Notes: generated from the letters alone by a model not told the origin. DNA of 64,000 bases from Pseudohongiella sp. (GCF_011050365.1 NZ_DRFV01000012.1:124001-188000), one strand, 5' to 3'; numbered from the stretch's first letter, positions 28,806 to 38,993 are shown. Program-made: numbers and translations.

Positions 28806-29570
28806 ATGTACATGAATTCAGCCCGGCGACTGCTGTCGCAATTTGCTGTTATTGTCGGTATGGCCGTTGCGATTGGGGCGCAGGCGCAAACCGAGGATTG
28901 GGAAACCAGTCTGCGCGAGACCATCAATACCAGTCTGGGCGCGGCATCCCAGGGTCAGTTGCGGGTCGAGAGCATGCGCGAAACCCCGATGGCCAATGTG
29001 GTTGAGGTTATTCTCAGCTCCGGCGAGATTCTGTTCAGCGATAAAAGCGGCCGCTTCATGATCGCCGGCGAGATGTATATGACCCGGCCTGAGGGCCTGG
29101 TCAACCTGACTGCTGAAACGCGTAAAGGGCAGGTGCGTGATCTGCTTGCCGGTGTGCCCGAAGATCAGATGGTGATCTTTGAGCCTGAAGGCGAAACCAA
29201 AGCCACCATCAGCGTGTTCACTGATGTCGACTGCACCTACTGCCGTCGCCTGCATCACGATGTCGAGACAATCAACGCCAATGGCATTCGGGTGCGCTAT
29301 CTGGCCTATCCACGCGGAGGGCTGGAGTCGACGGCCTACCCGAAGATGATCTCCGTTTGGTGTTCTTCCGATCGTAACCGTGCCCTTACGCAGGCGAAGA
29401 ATGGCCAGAATTTGCCCGAACGAGACTGCGAGAATCCGGTGCTGAATCATCATAGCCTGGGCAATCGCATCGGTATTACCGGAACCCCAGCGATTGTATT
29501 GCCTGATGGCACATTGATCCCCGGTTATATGGACGCAGAACGGCTGACAGCGACAGTATTGGGACAATAA
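28806..29570 (+). CDS. dsbC: periplasmic disulfide isomerase DsbC
   Basis: 254 aa. A signal peptide ends near AQAQ (residue 28), an N-terminal dimerisation domain follows (about 30-85), then a thioredoxin domain with active site CTYC at residues 143-146 and cis-proline segment GTPAIVLPDG. A second Cys pair (near 200 and 213) fits the structural disulfide. It isomerises wrong disulfides and is kept reduced by a DsbD protein; a DsbD-like protein is encoded at 36726-38993. It precedes hom-thrC, a common pseudomonad-type order. Confidence 0.94.
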   Translation: MYMNSARRLLSQFAVIVGMAVAIGAQAQTEDWETSLRETINTSLGAASQGQLRVESMRETPMANVVEVILSSGEILFSDKSGRFMIAGEMYMTRPEGLVNLTAETRKGQVRDLLAGVPEDQMVIFEPEGETKATISVFTDVDCTYCRRLHHDVETINANGIRVRYLAYPRGGLESTAYPKMISVWCSSDRNRALTQAKNGQNLPERDCENPVLNHHSLGNRIGITGTPAIVLPDGTLIPGYMDAERLTATVLGQ

Positions 29571-29652
29571 AGCCGGGCAACCCGAATCAATAGAATCAAT
29601 AATAATTCGCCGTTCATTATTGTGGGCGGAGTACAGCTAGTGTGAGGCAAAT

Positions 29653-30996
29653 GTGAGTCAGGACAGTAAAAAGCAGGTATTGCGGATAGGAATATGTGGA
29701 CTGGGTACCGTCGGTGGCGGCACCTACAGTCTGTTGAACAGCAAAAAAGCGGAAATCACCCGACGGGTGGGTATGGACCTGACTATTGTCCATGTGGCGA
29801 CCCGGCATCCTGCACCCGAGCTGGCCAAAAGTGGCATTCGCGTCAGCACCAATGTATTTGATGTTGCCAATGACCCTGACGTCGACATCCTGGTTGAGTT
29901 GATCGGCGGATATGAGCCCGCGCTGGAATTGGTGCTACTGGCCATCGAGAATGGGAAAGATGTAGTGACAGCCAATAAGGCGCTGATAGCTGTGCACGGC
30001 AACACCATCTTCGAGGCGGCGCGCAAAAAAGGCGTCGCCGTGTCGTACGAAAGTGCGGTGGCCGGTGGCATCCCGATCATCAAGGCACTGCGCGAAGGTC
30101 TGGCTGCCAACTCTATCCAATGGCTGGCGGGTATCATCAACGGCACCAGCAACTACATTCTGACTGAAATGGGCGAGAACAGCCGTGACTTTCCTGAAGT
30201 GCTCAAGGAAGCGCAGCAACTGGGTTACGCTGAAGCTGATCCCACCTTCGACGTTGAAGGCATCGATGCCGCGCACAAACTGGCCATTCTGGCTTCCAAT
30301 GCCTTTGGTATTGCTCTGCAATTTGAACGTGTCTATACCGAAGGCATCAGCCATATCACGACTGCCGATATTGCCTACGCCGAAGAGTTGGGTTATCGCA
30401 TCAAGCACCTGGGCATTACCCGTATCACTGAACTGGGCATTGAGTTGCGTGTGCACCCGACACTGATTTCCGAACAGGTACTGATCGCCAACGTTAACGG
30501 CGTGATGAATGCGGTGGTGGTCAAGGGCGATTCGTCGGGCAGCACCCTGTACTATGGTGCCGGTGCCGGCGCCGAGGCAACTGCTTCATCTGTGGTAGCC
30601 GACATTATCGATATTGCCCGGGCTGGCCGCGACGTGGCACAGGGTGCCAGTATTCCGCCGCTGGCATTTATGGCGTTGCGCAACGACCTCAAGATTCTTG
30701 ATATCACCGAAATCGAATCAGAATATTATCTGCGGATCTCTGCGCGGGACCGTGTGGGTGTGTTTGCCAAAATCTCCCAGGTATTGACCAACTACGGCAT
30801 CAATATTGAGGCAGTCATTCAAAAAGAGCCGCATGGCGAGGACATTGAAAAAGGTATCGTGCCCATTGTGTTGCTGACCAGCCGGATCAATGAGGCAACG
30901 ATGGATGTGGCAATTGCGGTGATCGAAGGTCTGGATGAAGTTGCCGGAGAAATCATGCGTATTCGCGTGGAACAGTTTGACGGCGAGAATGGTTGA
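29653..30996 (+). CDS. hom: homoserine dehydrogenase
   Basis: 447 aa, monofunctional. It has an NAD(P)-binding Rossmann motif GICGLGTVGGG, a catalytic domain with the conserved GIINGTSNYILTEM and EADPTFDVEG segments, and a C-terminal ACT domain for threonine feedback (YYLRISARDRVGVFAKISQ). It reduces aspartate semialdehyde to homoserine. The start is GTG at 29653 with TGAGG at 29643; the overlapping ATG at 29651 is out of frame. It is followed after 9 nt by thrC. Confidence 0.97.
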   Translation: MSQDSKKQVLRIGICGLGTVGGGTYSLLNSKKAEITRRVGMDLTIVHVATRHPAPELAKSGIRVSTNVFDVANDPDVDILVELIGGYEPALELVLLAIENGKDVVTANKALIAVHGNTIFEAARKKGVAVSYESAVAGGIPIIKALREGLAANSIQWLAGIINGTSNYILTEMGENSRDFPEVLKEAQQLGYAEADPTFDVEGIDAAHKLAILASNAFGIALQFERVYTEGISHITTADIAYAEELGYRIKHLGITRITELGIELRVHPTLISEQVLIANVNGVMNAVVVKGDSSGSTLYYGAGAGAEATASSVVADIIDIARAGRDVAQGASIPPLAFMALRNDLKILDITEIESEYYLRISARDRVGVFAKISQVLTNYGINIEAVIQKEPHGEDIEKGIVPIVLLTSRINEATMDVAIAVIEGLDEVAGEIMRIRVEQFDGENG

Positions 30997-31005
30997 GGTC
31001 GGGCG

Positions 31006-32397
31006 ATGAAATACATCAGTACACGCGGCAAGTCACCGGCCTGCAATTTCGAACAGGTGCTGTTAACAGGGTTGGCGCCAGATGGCGGGTTATATGTGCC
31101 CGAATCACTGCCGCAGTTTTCGGCGGCTGAGATCGCGTCCTGGGCCGGCCTGCCATACGACCAGTTGGCCTTCAACGTTATCAAGCCGTTCATTGACGGC
31201 GAGATTCCCGACGATGTGCTGCAGCGTATCCTCAGCGAAAGTTATCAGAGTTTCACCCATAAAGCGGTGGCGCCGTTGCGTCAACTGGATGCCAACGAGT
31301 GGGTGCTGGAGCTGTATTGCGGGCCAACGTTGGCGTTCAAGGATTTTGCCTTACAGCTGCTCGGGCGTTTACTGGACTACGTGCTAACCCGCGACAACAA
31401 GAAAGTGGCGGTGTTGGGTGCGACCTCGGGTGATACCGGTTCGGCCGCGCTGGAAGGCTGTCGGCATTGCGACAATATCGACCTGTTCATTCTGCACCCC
31501 TATCAGCGGGTGTCGGATGTGCAACGTCGTCAGATGACCACCGTTCCGGGTGACAACGTCCACAATATTGCCGTGCGCGGAAATTTTGATGATTGTCAGC
31601 GTATCGTCAAAGCGGCTTTTGGCGATCAGTCTTTCCTGCCTGCAGACCGTCAGCTGGTCGCGGTCAACTCCATCAACTGGGCCAGAATCATGGCGCAGAT
31701 TGTCTACTATTTTTACGCATCGCTGAATCTGGGTGGCCCCTTGCGGCCGGTTTCGTTTTCAGTGCCAACGGGTAACTTTGGTGATATCTACGCAGGCTAC
31801 CTGGCACGCTCGATGGGGCTGCCGATCAATCAGCTGATTATCGCCACCAACCGCAACGACATCCTGCACCGGTTGCTCAGCGATAACGAATATTCTCTGG
31901 GCACGCTGGAGCACACCCTGTCACCCAGTATGGATATCATGGTGTCGAGCAACTTCGAGCGCTATCTCTTTGACCTGTTTGATCGCGATGCCGACGCAGT
32001 TACTGCTTTCGTTACTGGCCTGGGCAATACACCGCAAAAACTGAACCCAGAACAGTGGCAGCGCGCCCGCGAACTGTTCAGCAGCCTGAGCGTGGATGAC
32101 GACACCACCTGCAAGGTCATTGCGCAGGTGTACAAGGACTCTGAGTTCCTGATTGATCCCCATACTGCCATTGGTGTGCACGCCGCCCGGGTCTGCAACA
32201 AGGAGCGCAGTGTGCCGATGATAACCCTGGCCACGGCGCATCCGGTGAAGTTTGCCGATGCCGTGGAAAAAGCCGGGCTGGAATACCCGACATTACCCGA
32301 GCATCTGCAGGACCTGATGGAACGTGAGGAACGCTACGACGTGCTGGACAATGACATCCATGCCATCACGGAGTTCATGCAGCAACGTTTATGCTGA
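31006..32397 (+). CDS. thrC: threonine synthase
   Basis: 463 aa, the long PLP-dependent form that converts O-phosphohomoserine to threonine. The PLP lysine lies in LAFKDFALQLLG, and the phosphate-binding loop is GATSGDTGSAA. An N-terminal segment MKYISTRGKSPACNFEQVLLTGLAPDGGLYVPE is typical (quoted in two parts by position 1-20 and 21-33). It is cotranscribed with hom, and the stop overlaps recJ by 7 nt. Confidence 0.97.
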   Translation: MKYISTRGKSPACNFEQVLLTGLAPDGGLYVPESLPQFSAAEIASWAGLPYDQLAFNVIKPFIDGEIPDDVLQRILSESYQSFTHKAVAPLRQLDANEWVLELYCGPTLAFKDFALQLLGRLLDYVLTRDNKKVAVLGATSGDTGSAALEGCRHCDNIDLFILHPYQRVSDVQRRQMTTVPGDNVHNIAVRGNFDDCQRIVKAAFGDQSFLPADRQLVAVNSINWARIMAQIVYYFYASLNLGGPLRPVSFSVPTGNFGDIYAGYLARSMGLPINQLIIATNRNDILHRLLSDNEYSLGTLEHTLSPSMDIMVSSNFERYLFDLFDRDADAVTAFVTGLGNTPQKLNPEQWQRARELFSSLSVDDDTTCKVIAQVYKDSEFLIDPHTAIGVHAARVCNKERSVPMITLATAHPVKFADAVEKAGLEYPTLPEHLQDLMEREERYDVLDNDIHAITEFMQQRLC

Positions 32398-34154
32398 TAG
32401 AGCGCAGGCAGGTCAGCGCTCAGACAGCCTTGCACGGCACGCTGCCGCCTCTGCTGGAACGCATCTACGCGGCGCGCAACATCACTGATCCGGCGCAATT
32501 GAAGCTGGAACTGTCGGCGCTGTTGTCGCCCGATTCCATGAAAGACATGCCGGCCGCTACCGCGCTGCTGTGGGATGTTTTGCAGGGGCAGGGCCAGCAG
32601 CAAGGCCGCATCCTCATTATTTCGGATTTCGACGCCGATGGTGCCACCAGCTGTGCGTTGGTGTTGCGCGCACTGCGTCAGATGGGTTTTCACAGCCTGG
32701 ATTACATCGTACCGGACCGCTTTATTTACGGTTACGGGCTGAGTCCTGAAATTGCCGAGCTGGCGGTTGCCCGCAAACCCGATCTCATCATCACCGTCGA
32801 TAACGGCATCTCCAGTCACGAAGGCATAGCCCTGGTGCGGGCGGCCGGTATCAAGGTACTGGTTACCGATCATCACCTGCCTGGCGATGAACTGCCGGAC
32901 GCCAATGCCATCCTCAACCCGAATCAGCACGGCTGCAACTTCGCCAGTAAAGCGCTCGCCGGCGTGGGAGTGGTGTTCTACCTGATGCTCGCGCTGCGCG
33001 CGTTTCTGCGTGACAAGCAGTGGTTTTCGAAAGCCGGCACCCCGGAGCCCAATCTGGCAGACCTGCTGGATCTGGTGGCACTTGGCACTGTTGCCGATTT
33101 GGTGCCGCTGGATAAAAACAATCGTATCCTGGTAAACGAGGGTTTGCGCCGTATCAGGGCAGGGCGTGCCTGTGCCGGCATTCTTGCCATCCTGGAGCAG
33201 GCTAAACGCCCACGTCACAATCTGGTCGCCTCAGACCTCGGGTTTGCGGTGGGTCCGCGACTCAACGCCGCTGGCAGGCTACAGGATATGGCGCGCGGCA
33301 TCGACTGCCTGCTGTGTGACGATGCCAATACCGCTGCCAGCATTGCCAGTGAGCTGGACCGGATCAACAACGAACGCAAACGCATTGAAGGTGACATGCG
33401 TGAGCAGGCAATGGCCTCGCTGACACTGATGCAGGCGGAGTTGCAGGCGCAAAGCTCTGCGGACATGCCCGCTGCTCTGTGCCTATACAATGGTGATTGG
33501 CATCAGGGCGTAGTGGGGATCCTGGCATCGCGCATCAAGGAAACATTCCACCGACCGGTGATCGTATTCGCCAGTGCCGACAGCGCCGAAAACGGGGAAG
33601 CAGAGCTCAAAGGCTCGGCGCGCTCCATCCCCGGTCTACATATCCGCGACCTGTTGGACACCATTGCGACGCGCAATCCGGGCATGATTACCCGTTTTGG
33701 CGGGCACGCCATGGCTGCCGGGCTCAGTCTGCCGCGCGATCAGCTTGATGACTTCCGTCAGGCCCTGGAAAACGGGGCTGCTGCGTTGCTGGATAAGGCA
33801 GCATTGCAACAGAAACTGCTCAGCGACGGCGACCTGGCTGCCGATGATCTGTGTATGGGTACCGCCCAGCTATTGCGTGATGCCGGCCCCTGGGGCCAGG
33901 CGTTCCCCGAGCCCCTGTTTGACGGTGAATTCCTGGTGGTCAGCCAACGCCTGGTCGGTACCAACCATCTCAAGCTGGTGGTCTCACCCGACGACGGCCG
34001 TACAGTGATTGATGCCATCGCCTTCAATATCGATACTGCGCTGTGGCCTGATGCCTCCTGCCAGCGGTTGCGCCTGGCCTATCGGCTGGATATCAATGAA
34101 TACCGCGGTCAGCAACAGGTGCAGCTTATGGTGGAACACCTGGCTGCGCTCTAG
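32391..34154 (+). CDS. recJ: single-stranded-DNA 5'-3' exonuclease RecJ
   Basis: 587 aa with the DHH-family phosphoesterase motifs DFDADG, VTVDNG-like IITVDNG, VTDHHLPGD and ALGTVADLVPL, the DHHA1 motif RFGGHAMAAGL, and a C-terminal OB-fold. RecJ acts in RecF-pathway recombination and mismatch repair. The ATG lies inside the end of thrC, so translation is coupled. Length is normal. Confidence 0.96.
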   Translation: MLIERRQVSAQTALHGTLPPLLERIYAARNITDPAQLKLELSALLSPDSMKDMPAATALLWDVLQGQGQQQGRILIISDFDADGATSCALVLRALRQMGFHSLDYIVPDRFIYGYGLSPEIAELAVARKPDLIITVDNGISSHEGIALVRAAGIKVLVTDHHLPGDELPDANAILNPNQHGCNFASKALAGVGVVFYLMLALRAFLRDKQWFSKAGTPEPNLADLLDLVALGTVADLVPLDKNNRILVNEGLRRIRAGRACAGILAILEQAKRPRHNLVASDLGFAVGPRLNAAGRLQDMARGIDCLLCDDANTAASIASELDRINNERKRIEGDMREQAMASLTLMQAELQAQSSADMPAALCLYNGDWHQGVVGILASRIKETFHRPVIVFASADSAENGEAELKGSARSIPGLHIRDLLDTIATRNPGMITRFGGHAMAAGLSLPRDQLDDFRQALENGAAALLDKAALQQKLLSDGDLAADDLCMGTAQLLRDAGPWGQAFPEPLFDGEFLVVSQRLVGTNHLKLVVSPDDGRTVIDAIAFNIDTALWPDASCQRLRLAYRLDINEYRGQQQVQLMVEHLAAL

Positions 34155-34184
34155 GCCCATGAGATACCCGATTGCGAGGTCAGT

Positions 34185-35594
34185 ATGAAACGCTACGAGC
34201 AGCTCGCGCACGACATTGCCGAAATGATTAAAAGTGGCGTGCTGGTGCCGGGGGAGCGTGTACCTTCCGTGCGACACGCCAGCCGGACCTACGGCGTGAG
34301 CGCTGCCACGGTTTACCAGGCCTATTACCTGCTGGAGAATCGTGGATTGATTCGTTCACGACCGCGATCAGGGTATTTTGTCTGTAGCCAGCCTCGCCAG
34401 TCCCTGCCTTCCGTGCAGCGCCCGTCAGGGTCTGTCGCCTCCACTGTGGTGGACGTATCAGAGCTGGTATTCACCGTGCTGGGTTCGGTTCGTGATCCGG
34501 GTATTGTCCCCCTGGGGTCGGCGTTTCCCAGCCCGGCCCTGTTCCCGATGCAGCGACTCAGCAAATCCCTGACCAAGGCCACCCGGCAAATGGATCCTGA
34601 TGCCACGGTGGCCCACTTACCGGCCGGCAGCCTGGATCTGCGTCGGCAGATTGCACAACGTTATTCCATTGCCCGCACGCACGTGGACTTTGATGAACTG
34701 GTGGTCACCAGTGGCGCTCTGGAAGCGCTGAACCTTTGCCTTCAGGCGGTAACCGGGCCCGGTGATTACGTTGCGGTGGAGTCCCCGGCATTTTATGCCA
34801 GCCTGCAAGCACTTGAGCGGCTTAATCTCAAAGCAGTCGAGATACCCGTTGATCCGGACGGTGGTGCAGATCTGCAGGTCTTGCAGGAAGCGCTTGCCAG
34901 ACATCCCATCAAAGCCTGCTGGTTCATGACCAGTTTTCAGAATCCCACCGGTGCAAGTATGCCCGACGAGAAGAAGAGTGCACTGGTCGAGATTCTGACA
35001 AAAAACCAGGTGCCACTGATTGAGGATGACGTTTACAGTGAATTGTATTTTGGCAGCGAGCAACCCAGGCCTGCCAAGGCTTTTGATACTGACGGTTATG
35101 TGATGCATTGCGGTTCGTTCTCTAAAAACCTGGCACCGGGCTACCGCGTGGGTTGGGTTGCGGCAGGGCGTTATGCCCGGCAGGTAGAACGCTTGAGGTT
35201 GATGACAACACTGTCGGCGTCAACCCCGGCGCAGATTGCCATCGCCGACTATTTGCAGTTTGGTGGCTTCGATCGCCATTTGCGAAAGCTGCGCCACCAG
35301 CTGGAAGTGCGGCAGAATGTCATGCGGGTCGCAATCGACCAATATTTCCCTGATACCACCCGGGTCTCCCGGCCGGAGGGTGGTTATTTTCTGTGGCTTG
35401 AGCTGCCAACGGGCACGGACTCACTGGAATTCCTGAAGCGGGCGTTGGCGCAGAATATCAGTATTGCACCCGGCCCCATCTTTTCCGCCAAACGTGCTTT
35501 TGGCAATTGTATTCGGCTGAACTACGGGGCACCTGCCGAAGCCGCGTTGGTACCCGCGATTAAAGAACTGAGCCGTATTGCTCATTGCATCTGA
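34185..35594 (+). CDS. MocR/GntR family PLP-dependent regulator
   Basis: 469 aa. An N-terminal GntR winged helix (residues about 3-68, GERVPSVRHASRTYGVSAATVYQAYY) is fused to a class I aminotransferase fold with the PLP lysine at Lys314 in SFSKNLAPGYRVGW. MocR proteins use PLP or its derivatives as effector and usually control a neighbouring gene. The neighbours here are recJ upstream and a redoxin 138 nt downstream on the same strand, so the target is not evident. Confidence 0.93.
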   Translation: MKRYEQLAHDIAEMIKSGVLVPGERVPSVRHASRTYGVSAATVYQAYYLLENRGLIRSRPRSGYFVCSQPRQSLPSVQRPSGSVASTVVDVSELVFTVLGSVRDPGIVPLGSAFPSPALFPMQRLSKSLTKATRQMDPDATVAHLPAGSLDLRRQIAQRYSIARTHVDFDELVVTSGALEALNLCLQAVTGPGDYVAVESPAFYASLQALERLNLKAVEIPVDPDGGADLQVLQEALARHPIKACWFMTSFQNPTGASMPDEKKSALVEILTKNQVPLIEDDVYSELYFGSEQPRPAKAFDTDGYVMHCGSFSKNLAPGYRVGWVAAGRYARQVERLRLMTTLSASTPAQIAIADYLQFGGFDRHLRKLRHQLEVRQNVMRVAIDQYFPDTTRVSRPEGGYFLWLELPTGTDSLEFLKRALAQNISIAPGPIFSAKRAFGNCIRLNYGAPAEAALVPAIKELSRIAHCI

Positions 35595-35732
35595 TCTGGT
35601 TTTTTTTCTCGTATCTGCATCTGTTTTGTTTTTCTCGCGCCAGTTACGATGTTGCTGTCAGTTTCTTTATCAGTTTCATTAATAGGGGCCGGCACAAGCT
35701 GGTTTATCCGAAAACAAACAGAGGATTTGCTC

Positions 35733-36338
35733 ATGAGAGCCGTATTAAGAAAATGCTCAGTTATGACGATTGCGCTACTGTTGGGCTGGTCCACCTTGGG
35801 ACACGCCGAGGACTTTCTCAAAAACGTAAAGGACTTTGAGCTCGAAGATCAGCACGGAATCCGCCACAGCCTGGAAGACTATGCCGAGCGGGACTTCGTG
35901 GTAATCTATATTCACGGCACGGGCTGCCCTATTGCGCGGCTATCGGTGCCCACTTATCTTGAAATTGAGCAGGATTACTCTGATCGCAATATCGAGTTTC
36001 TGATGCTCAACTCGTTTGTTCAGGATGACATTCCACGCATTGCGCAGGAAGCCGAAGAGTTCAACATTGGTTTTCCCATCCTCAAAGACGCCGACCAGTC
36101 CGTTGCTCGCTCCATGGGTGTTGAGCGCACCGCAGAAGTTTTCATCGTTGATCCGCGTACCAATAAGATCCATTTCCGCGGCCCGATCAATGATGCGCTG
36201 GGTTACGAAACGCAGCGCACACGTACCAGCAATCATTATCTGCGCGACGCGCTTGAGACCGTTATGGCAGGCGGCACCGTTAACATGAACGAGATCCCGG
36301 ACGCCAAGGGTTGTCTGGTGGGATATTTCCTGAGCTGA
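35733..36338 (+). CDS. exported redoxin (AhpC/TSA-like thioredoxin fold)
   Basis: 201 aa. A signal peptide (LRKCSVMTIALLLGWSTLGH, ending near HAED) is followed by a redoxin domain with a single active-site-type cysteine, HGTGCPIARLS, Cys65, where thioredoxin would have CxxC. The latter half has GVERTAEVFIVDP with the cis-proline region altered, and an isolated Cys near the C-terminus (KGCLVGY). It may be a periplasmic peroxiredoxin-like or thiol-transfer protein. The ATG at 35733 has GAGGA upstream. It is probably cotranscribed with the DUF2970 gene 13 nt away; a DsbD-like gene follows. Confidence 0.8.
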   Translation: MRAVLRKCSVMTIALLLGWSTLGHAEDFLKNVKDFELEDQHGIRHSLEDYAERDFVVIYIHGTGCPIARLSVPTYLEIEQDYSDRNIEFLMLNSFVQDDIPRIAQEAEEFNIGFPILKDADQSVARSMGVERTAEVFIVDPRTNKIHFRGPINDALGYETQRTRTSNHYLRDALETVMAGGTVNMNEIPDAKGCLVGYFLS

Positions 36339-36351
36339 GGAGAGCGACGTG

Positions 36352-36558
36352 ATGCGAATCAAAGAGTCAGGTGCTACCGTCAGTTTCTGGCAAGTCCTGC
36401 AGAGCATTGTCGGCGCAGCATTCGGTGTGCAGTCTCGCCGTCGGCGCGAAGGCGATTTTACTTCATCAAGCCCCTTCCCCTTTATTGTGGGCGGCTTGTT
36501 GTTTACCGCCGTATTCATCGGTGTGTTGCTATTTTTTGTCCGGTTATCATTGGGCTAG
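36352..36558 (+). CDS. DUF2970 family small membrane protein
   Basis: 68 aa. An amphipathic N-terminus with the family signature SFWQVLQSIVGAAFGVQSRR is followed by one membrane helix (FIVGGLLFTAVFIGVLLFFV). The DUF2970 call rests on this pattern; the function is unknown. GTG at 36349 and ATG at 36352 are adjacent; I use the ATG. AGGAGAG precedes it. It sits between the redoxin and the DsbD-like gene. Confidence 0.85.
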   Translation: MRIKESGATVSFWQVLQSIVGAAFGVQSRRRREGDFTSSSPFPFIVGGLLFTAVFIGVLLFFVRLSLG

Positions 36559-36639
36559 TGTGGCTTGCCGCCCCGGCTAGTCCATTTGTAAGCAAGTGCT
36601 GGCAGTGGCGGGCAATGTTACCTTTTATCACAATCAGTA

Positions 36640-36669
36640 CTGACAATTGCGCCCACAAGGCGCTACAAT
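36640..36669 (+). promoter_or_regulatory. candidate sigma-70 promoter of the DsbD-like gene
   Basis: CTGACA at 36640-36645 and TACAAT at 36664-36669, spacer 18 nt, 56 nt before the start at 36726. Both hexamers match 5 of 6. Confidence 0.65.
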
Positions 36670-36725
36670 CGGGCAACAACAAATTGATAATGCTAAAAAA
36701 ATAATCACCCGTTCGGAGAGTTCAC

Positions 36726-38993
36726 ATGGTGTACACGTTTCAGCGGCTAAGGAGTCTGTCAGGCCCGGAGACACGGCGGATATTGTCCCCGTTCCTGGCT
36801 TTGCTATGGGTATTTGTGGTGGCCTTGCCAGCGCTGACAGCAACCTCTGCCATGGCACAGGAAGGTGACTTTGATAGCAGTGACGCACCCCAGTATGTGA
36901 ATGGTGTGTACAAGGGCGACGAGATCGATGTCGAACTGATAGCCGAATCTCAGAACGCGGTACCGGGCCAGACCCTGTGGACAGCGATCCGTCTGGATCC
37001 CACTGAAGGCTGGCATACCTATTCCAAATGGCCGGGTGACAGCGGTGATGCCACCTTTATTCACAGCTGGCGCCTGCCAGAGGGTGCGCAGGCTGGCGAT
37101 ATTCAATGGCCGGTTCCGACCTGGCTGCCATTCCCCGGCAGCGACCTGGTTACTTTTTCGTATAAAAAAGAAGTGCTGTTGATGGTGCCGATAGAGGTGC
37201 CAGCCGATTTTAGCGGCGACGAATTCTCTATGACGGCGCATGTCGAGTGGCAGGTGTGCGATCTGATCTGTCTGATTGAAGATGCAGAAATCAGTCTGTC
37301 CCTGCCGGTCACGCAGGACGCGCTGCGCCCTGATCCCCAATGGGCCGACATGTTTGCCGCTACCCGCGCCACCTTGCCCACTGATGATCACACCATTGAA
37401 GGCCTGTTTGCCATGGCCGGCGAACGCGTGAGTTTTTCATTTACCTCCAATACACAGGCATTTGCTGATGCCGAAGAGGTCTGGTTTTTCCCGGAGCAGC
37501 GCAGAATTCTGGATCCGGGTCCGCTGCGCGATGTGACTTTATTGCCCGGCGTGGCGCAAATAACCCATGCACAGCCGCGCCGCATGCTGACCGACCTGGA
37601 ACAAATCAATGGCCTGCTGGCCGTTCAGAATGCTGATGGCCAGGTTCGGGGTTACGAGATCACTGCCGATCTGGCCAGCCCTGACGGGCTCGCTGCGATT
37701 GCGGCGGTGGCTAGCGAGCAGGCCGGACCCGGCAATCTGGCCGGTGCTGAACGCAGCCTGCTGACCATCATCGTGTTTGCCATACTGGGGGGTTTGATTC
37801 TGAACCTGATGCCATGTGTATTCCCGGTATTGTCGATCAAGGTACTTAACCTGACTGCCAAGGGTACTGCCAGCAGCGGACAGAAAAAAATGCATGGTCT
37901 GGCATATACCGCCGGTATTGTGCTGACGTTCATGGCGCTGGCATCGGTACTGTTGGTGCTGCGGGCCGGCGGCGAAGCCGTGGGCTGGGCATTTCAACTG
38001 CAGTCACCCTGGTTCGTGGCGTTGCTGGTATTCCTGTTCTTTGTCATGGGCCTGAGTCTGTCCGGTGTTTATGAATTCGGCACACGTCTGATGGGCGTGG
38101 GCACCAGCCTGACCACCTCCAAAGGATACAAATCGTCGTTCTTCACTGGTGTGCTGGCGACCGTGGTTGCCAGCCCCTGTACAGCGCCGTTCATGGGCGC
38201 GGCTCTGGGATTCGCGTTAGCTCAGTCCTGGGTGGTGGCAATGATCGTATTTGCCTTCCTTGGGCTGGGTATGGCACTCCCATTCCTGGCACTGGCTTTC
38301 AGCCCGGCGCTGATGAAACACATGCCTAAGCCGGGCCCATGGATGGTTACGTTCAAGGAATTCATGGCCTTCCCGATGTATGCGGCAGCTCTGTGGTTGT
38401 TGTGGGTGTTGGGTGTACAAGTCGGTGTCAACGGAATGGTAGCGGTGGCGTCAGCAGCGTTGTTGCTGGCTCTTGCGTTGTGGTTATTACAGAAAAGCAG
38501 CAATGCAGGTGATGGCTGGCGCCGTGCCAACACCGTGGTGAGTCTGGTGATGATCGTGGTAGCCTTGTCGGTGTTGCGGATGCCCTTACTGGAGCCCAGA
38601 TTGGGCAATCCCGATTCAGGTGTGGACATGAGCGGGGCAGACTACGAAGCGTCATTTGAGCCGTTTGCCTCAGCCCGCGTGACTGAACTGCGCGAGAGCG
38701 GCATACCGGTACTGGTCAATATGACAGCAGCGTGGTGTATAACCTGTCTGGCTAACGAGCAGACCACCCTGAACACGCAGCGTGTACAGCAGGCCATGCG
38801 TGACAGTGGCATTACCTACATGAAAGGTGACTGGACCAACCAGGATCCGGAAATCAGCCGGGTCCTAGATGAGTTCGACCGACCCAGTGTGCCGCTGTAT
38901 ATCCTGTATCCGGGCAATTCATCGGCAGAACCGGTCATTCTGCCACAGTTGTTGACGCCATCTATCGTGCTGGACGCATTTGCCAGCTTATGA
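36726..38993 (+). CDS. DsbD/ScsB-like thiol:disulfide interchange protein
   Basis: 755 aa. A signal sequence (about 20-44) is followed by a periplasmic N-terminal domain with the cysteine pair CDLIC, as in ScsB-type proteins. The membrane domain of eight helices has the two electron-relay cysteines in NLMPCVFPVLS and ASPCTAPFMGAALG. A C-terminal periplasmic thioredoxin domain has WCITC (Cys671, Cys674). It carries electrons from cytoplasmic thioredoxin to periplasmic partners, plausibly DsbC and the redoxin at 35733. Gene order redoxin-DUF2970-DsbD supports a functional link. Confidence 0.92.
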   Translation: MVYTFQRLRSLSGPETRRILSPFLALLWVFVVALPALTATSAMAQEGDFDSSDAPQYVNGVYKGDEIDVELIAESQNAVPGQTLWTAIRLDPTEGWHTYSKWPGDSGDATFIHSWRLPEGAQAGDIQWPVPTWLPFPGSDLVTFSYKKEVLLMVPIEVPADFSGDEFSMTAHVEWQVCDLICLIEDAEISLSLPVTQDALRPDPQWADMFAATRATLPTDDHTIEGLFAMAGERVSFSFTSNTQAFADAEEVWFFPEQRRILDPGPLRDVTLLPGVAQITHAQPRRMLTDLEQINGLLAVQNADGQVRGYEITADLASPDGLAAIAAVASEQAGPGNLAGAERSLLTIIVFAILGGLILNLMPCVFPVLSIKVLNLTAKGTASSGQKKMHGLAYTAGIVLTFMALASVLLVLRAGGEAVGWAFQLQSPWFVALLVFLFFVMGLSLSGVYEFGTRLMGVGTSLTTSKGYKSSFFTGVLATVVASPCTAPFMGAALGFALAQSWVVAMIVFAFLGLGMALPFLALAFSPALMKHMPKPGPWMVTFKEFMAFPMYAAALWLLWVLGVQVGVNGMVAVASAALLLALALWLLQKSSNAGDGWRRANTVVSLVMIVVALSVLRMPLLEPRLGNPDSGVDMSGADYEASFEPFASARVTELRESGIPVLVNMTAAWCITCLANEQTTLNTQRVQQAMRDSGITYMKGDWTNQDPEISRVLDEFDRPSVPLYILYPGNSSAEPVILPQLLTPSIVLDAFASL

